DNA of 63,857 nt from an uncultured SAR86 cluster bacterium (GTDB lineage Bacteria; Pseudomonadota; Gammaproteobacteria; Magnimaribacterales; D2472): NCBI GenBank assembly GCA_902518715.1, contig CABYHU010000005.1:1-63857 (forward strand). The letters run 5' to 3'. Positions within the stretch are counted from its first letter, which is position 1; each line of letters opens with the position of its first letter. The translations under genes were made by a program, and so were the position numbers. The notes beneath the pieces are model-generated. The model was not told where the DNA came from, ran no database searches, and worked only from the letters and a program-made list of their open reading frames with translations. Shown piece by piece: positions 63,823-63,857 of this stretch.

Positions 63823-63857
63823 TAACTCTACCTAACGGGGACTGATAAGAGACCAAC

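Noticed and set aside
1-63857. Mobile elements, CRISPR arrays, toxin-antitoxin or known defence systems
   Set aside because: Checked for transposases, integrases, direct repeat arrays and typical pairs; none were seen. The MoxR-VWA pair and the HNH lipoprotein are not in a defence context.

Overview
The window is about 64 kb of AT-rich, tightly packed bacterial chromosome from a free-living marine gammaproteobacterium. The overall picture (three ~1000-residue TonB-dependent receptors, a TonB2-type energy-transduction operon, many exported peptidases, several short-chain dehydrogenases, tiny intergenic gaps, genes overlapping at their 3' ends) resembles the streamlined SAR86 type. That assignment is inference from content, since no rRNA gene is present. 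I saw no insertion sequence, prophage, CRISPR array or integron.

Layout. 1-4.2 kb: lytic transglycosylase (cut by the window edge) and glyoxalase II on the minus strand, divergent from rnhA-dnaQ-gltX. 4.2-14.1 kb: a minus-strand peptide and lipid block with gamma-glutamyltransferase, a DASS carboxylate transporter, a TonB receptor, an M20 amidohydrolase, a cysteine-less thiolase-like protein and fabI. 14.3-24.9 kb: a second TonB receptor, a DksA with an incomplete zinc site, a metallo-beta-lactamase-fold enzyme, tRNA-Ala plus a shikimate-kinase-like gene, a secreted cadherin-HNH lipoprotein, a tandem-repeat lipoprotein, two SDRs, tdk, a mini-Smr protein and gcdH. 24.9-35.3 kb: an S9 peptidase divergent from a third TonB receptor, then DUF3450-TtpC-ExbB-ExbD-TonB-TPR. 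35.3-46 kb: MacAB-like exporter, glycosyltransferases, an ELM1-type protein, bolA, an MMPL exporter, an alpha-methylacyl-CoA racemase and tatD. 46-53.7 kb: thioesterase, MoxR, VWA protein, a multi-spanning transporter, an ABC-2 exporter, queF and an SDR. 53.7-58.1 kb: tRNA-Ser, HTH/membrane/VOC genes, a small SOS-box ORF, an orphan non-coding transcript, EamA, rhodanese, a DUF3089 hydrolase and tRNA-Arg. 58-63.9 kb: DUF3604, PPIase and HupE/UreJ genes, an M28 peptidase lipoprotein, and a strong promoter at the right edge.

The genes fit a lifestyle of scavenging organic polymers. Receptors powered by the ExbB/ExbD/TonB system import oligomers, while exported peptidases (GGT, S9, M20, M28) and a secreted nuclease pre-digest them. 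Acyl-CoA enzymes (GcdH, AMACR, thioesterase, SDRs) handle the carbon.

The two most unusual features are regulatory. First, at least ten genes have a -10-like hexamer (TAnnnT) placed 6-7 nt before the start codon and no Shine-Dalgarno sequence, which suggests frequent leaderless transcription. Second, a near-consensus LexA box sits inside a well-formed promoter that would start transcription at the ATG of a 70-residue ORF whose last residues, QLELL, look like a sliding-clamp-binding motif. It is followed by a separate ~190-nt promoter-to-terminator RNA unit.
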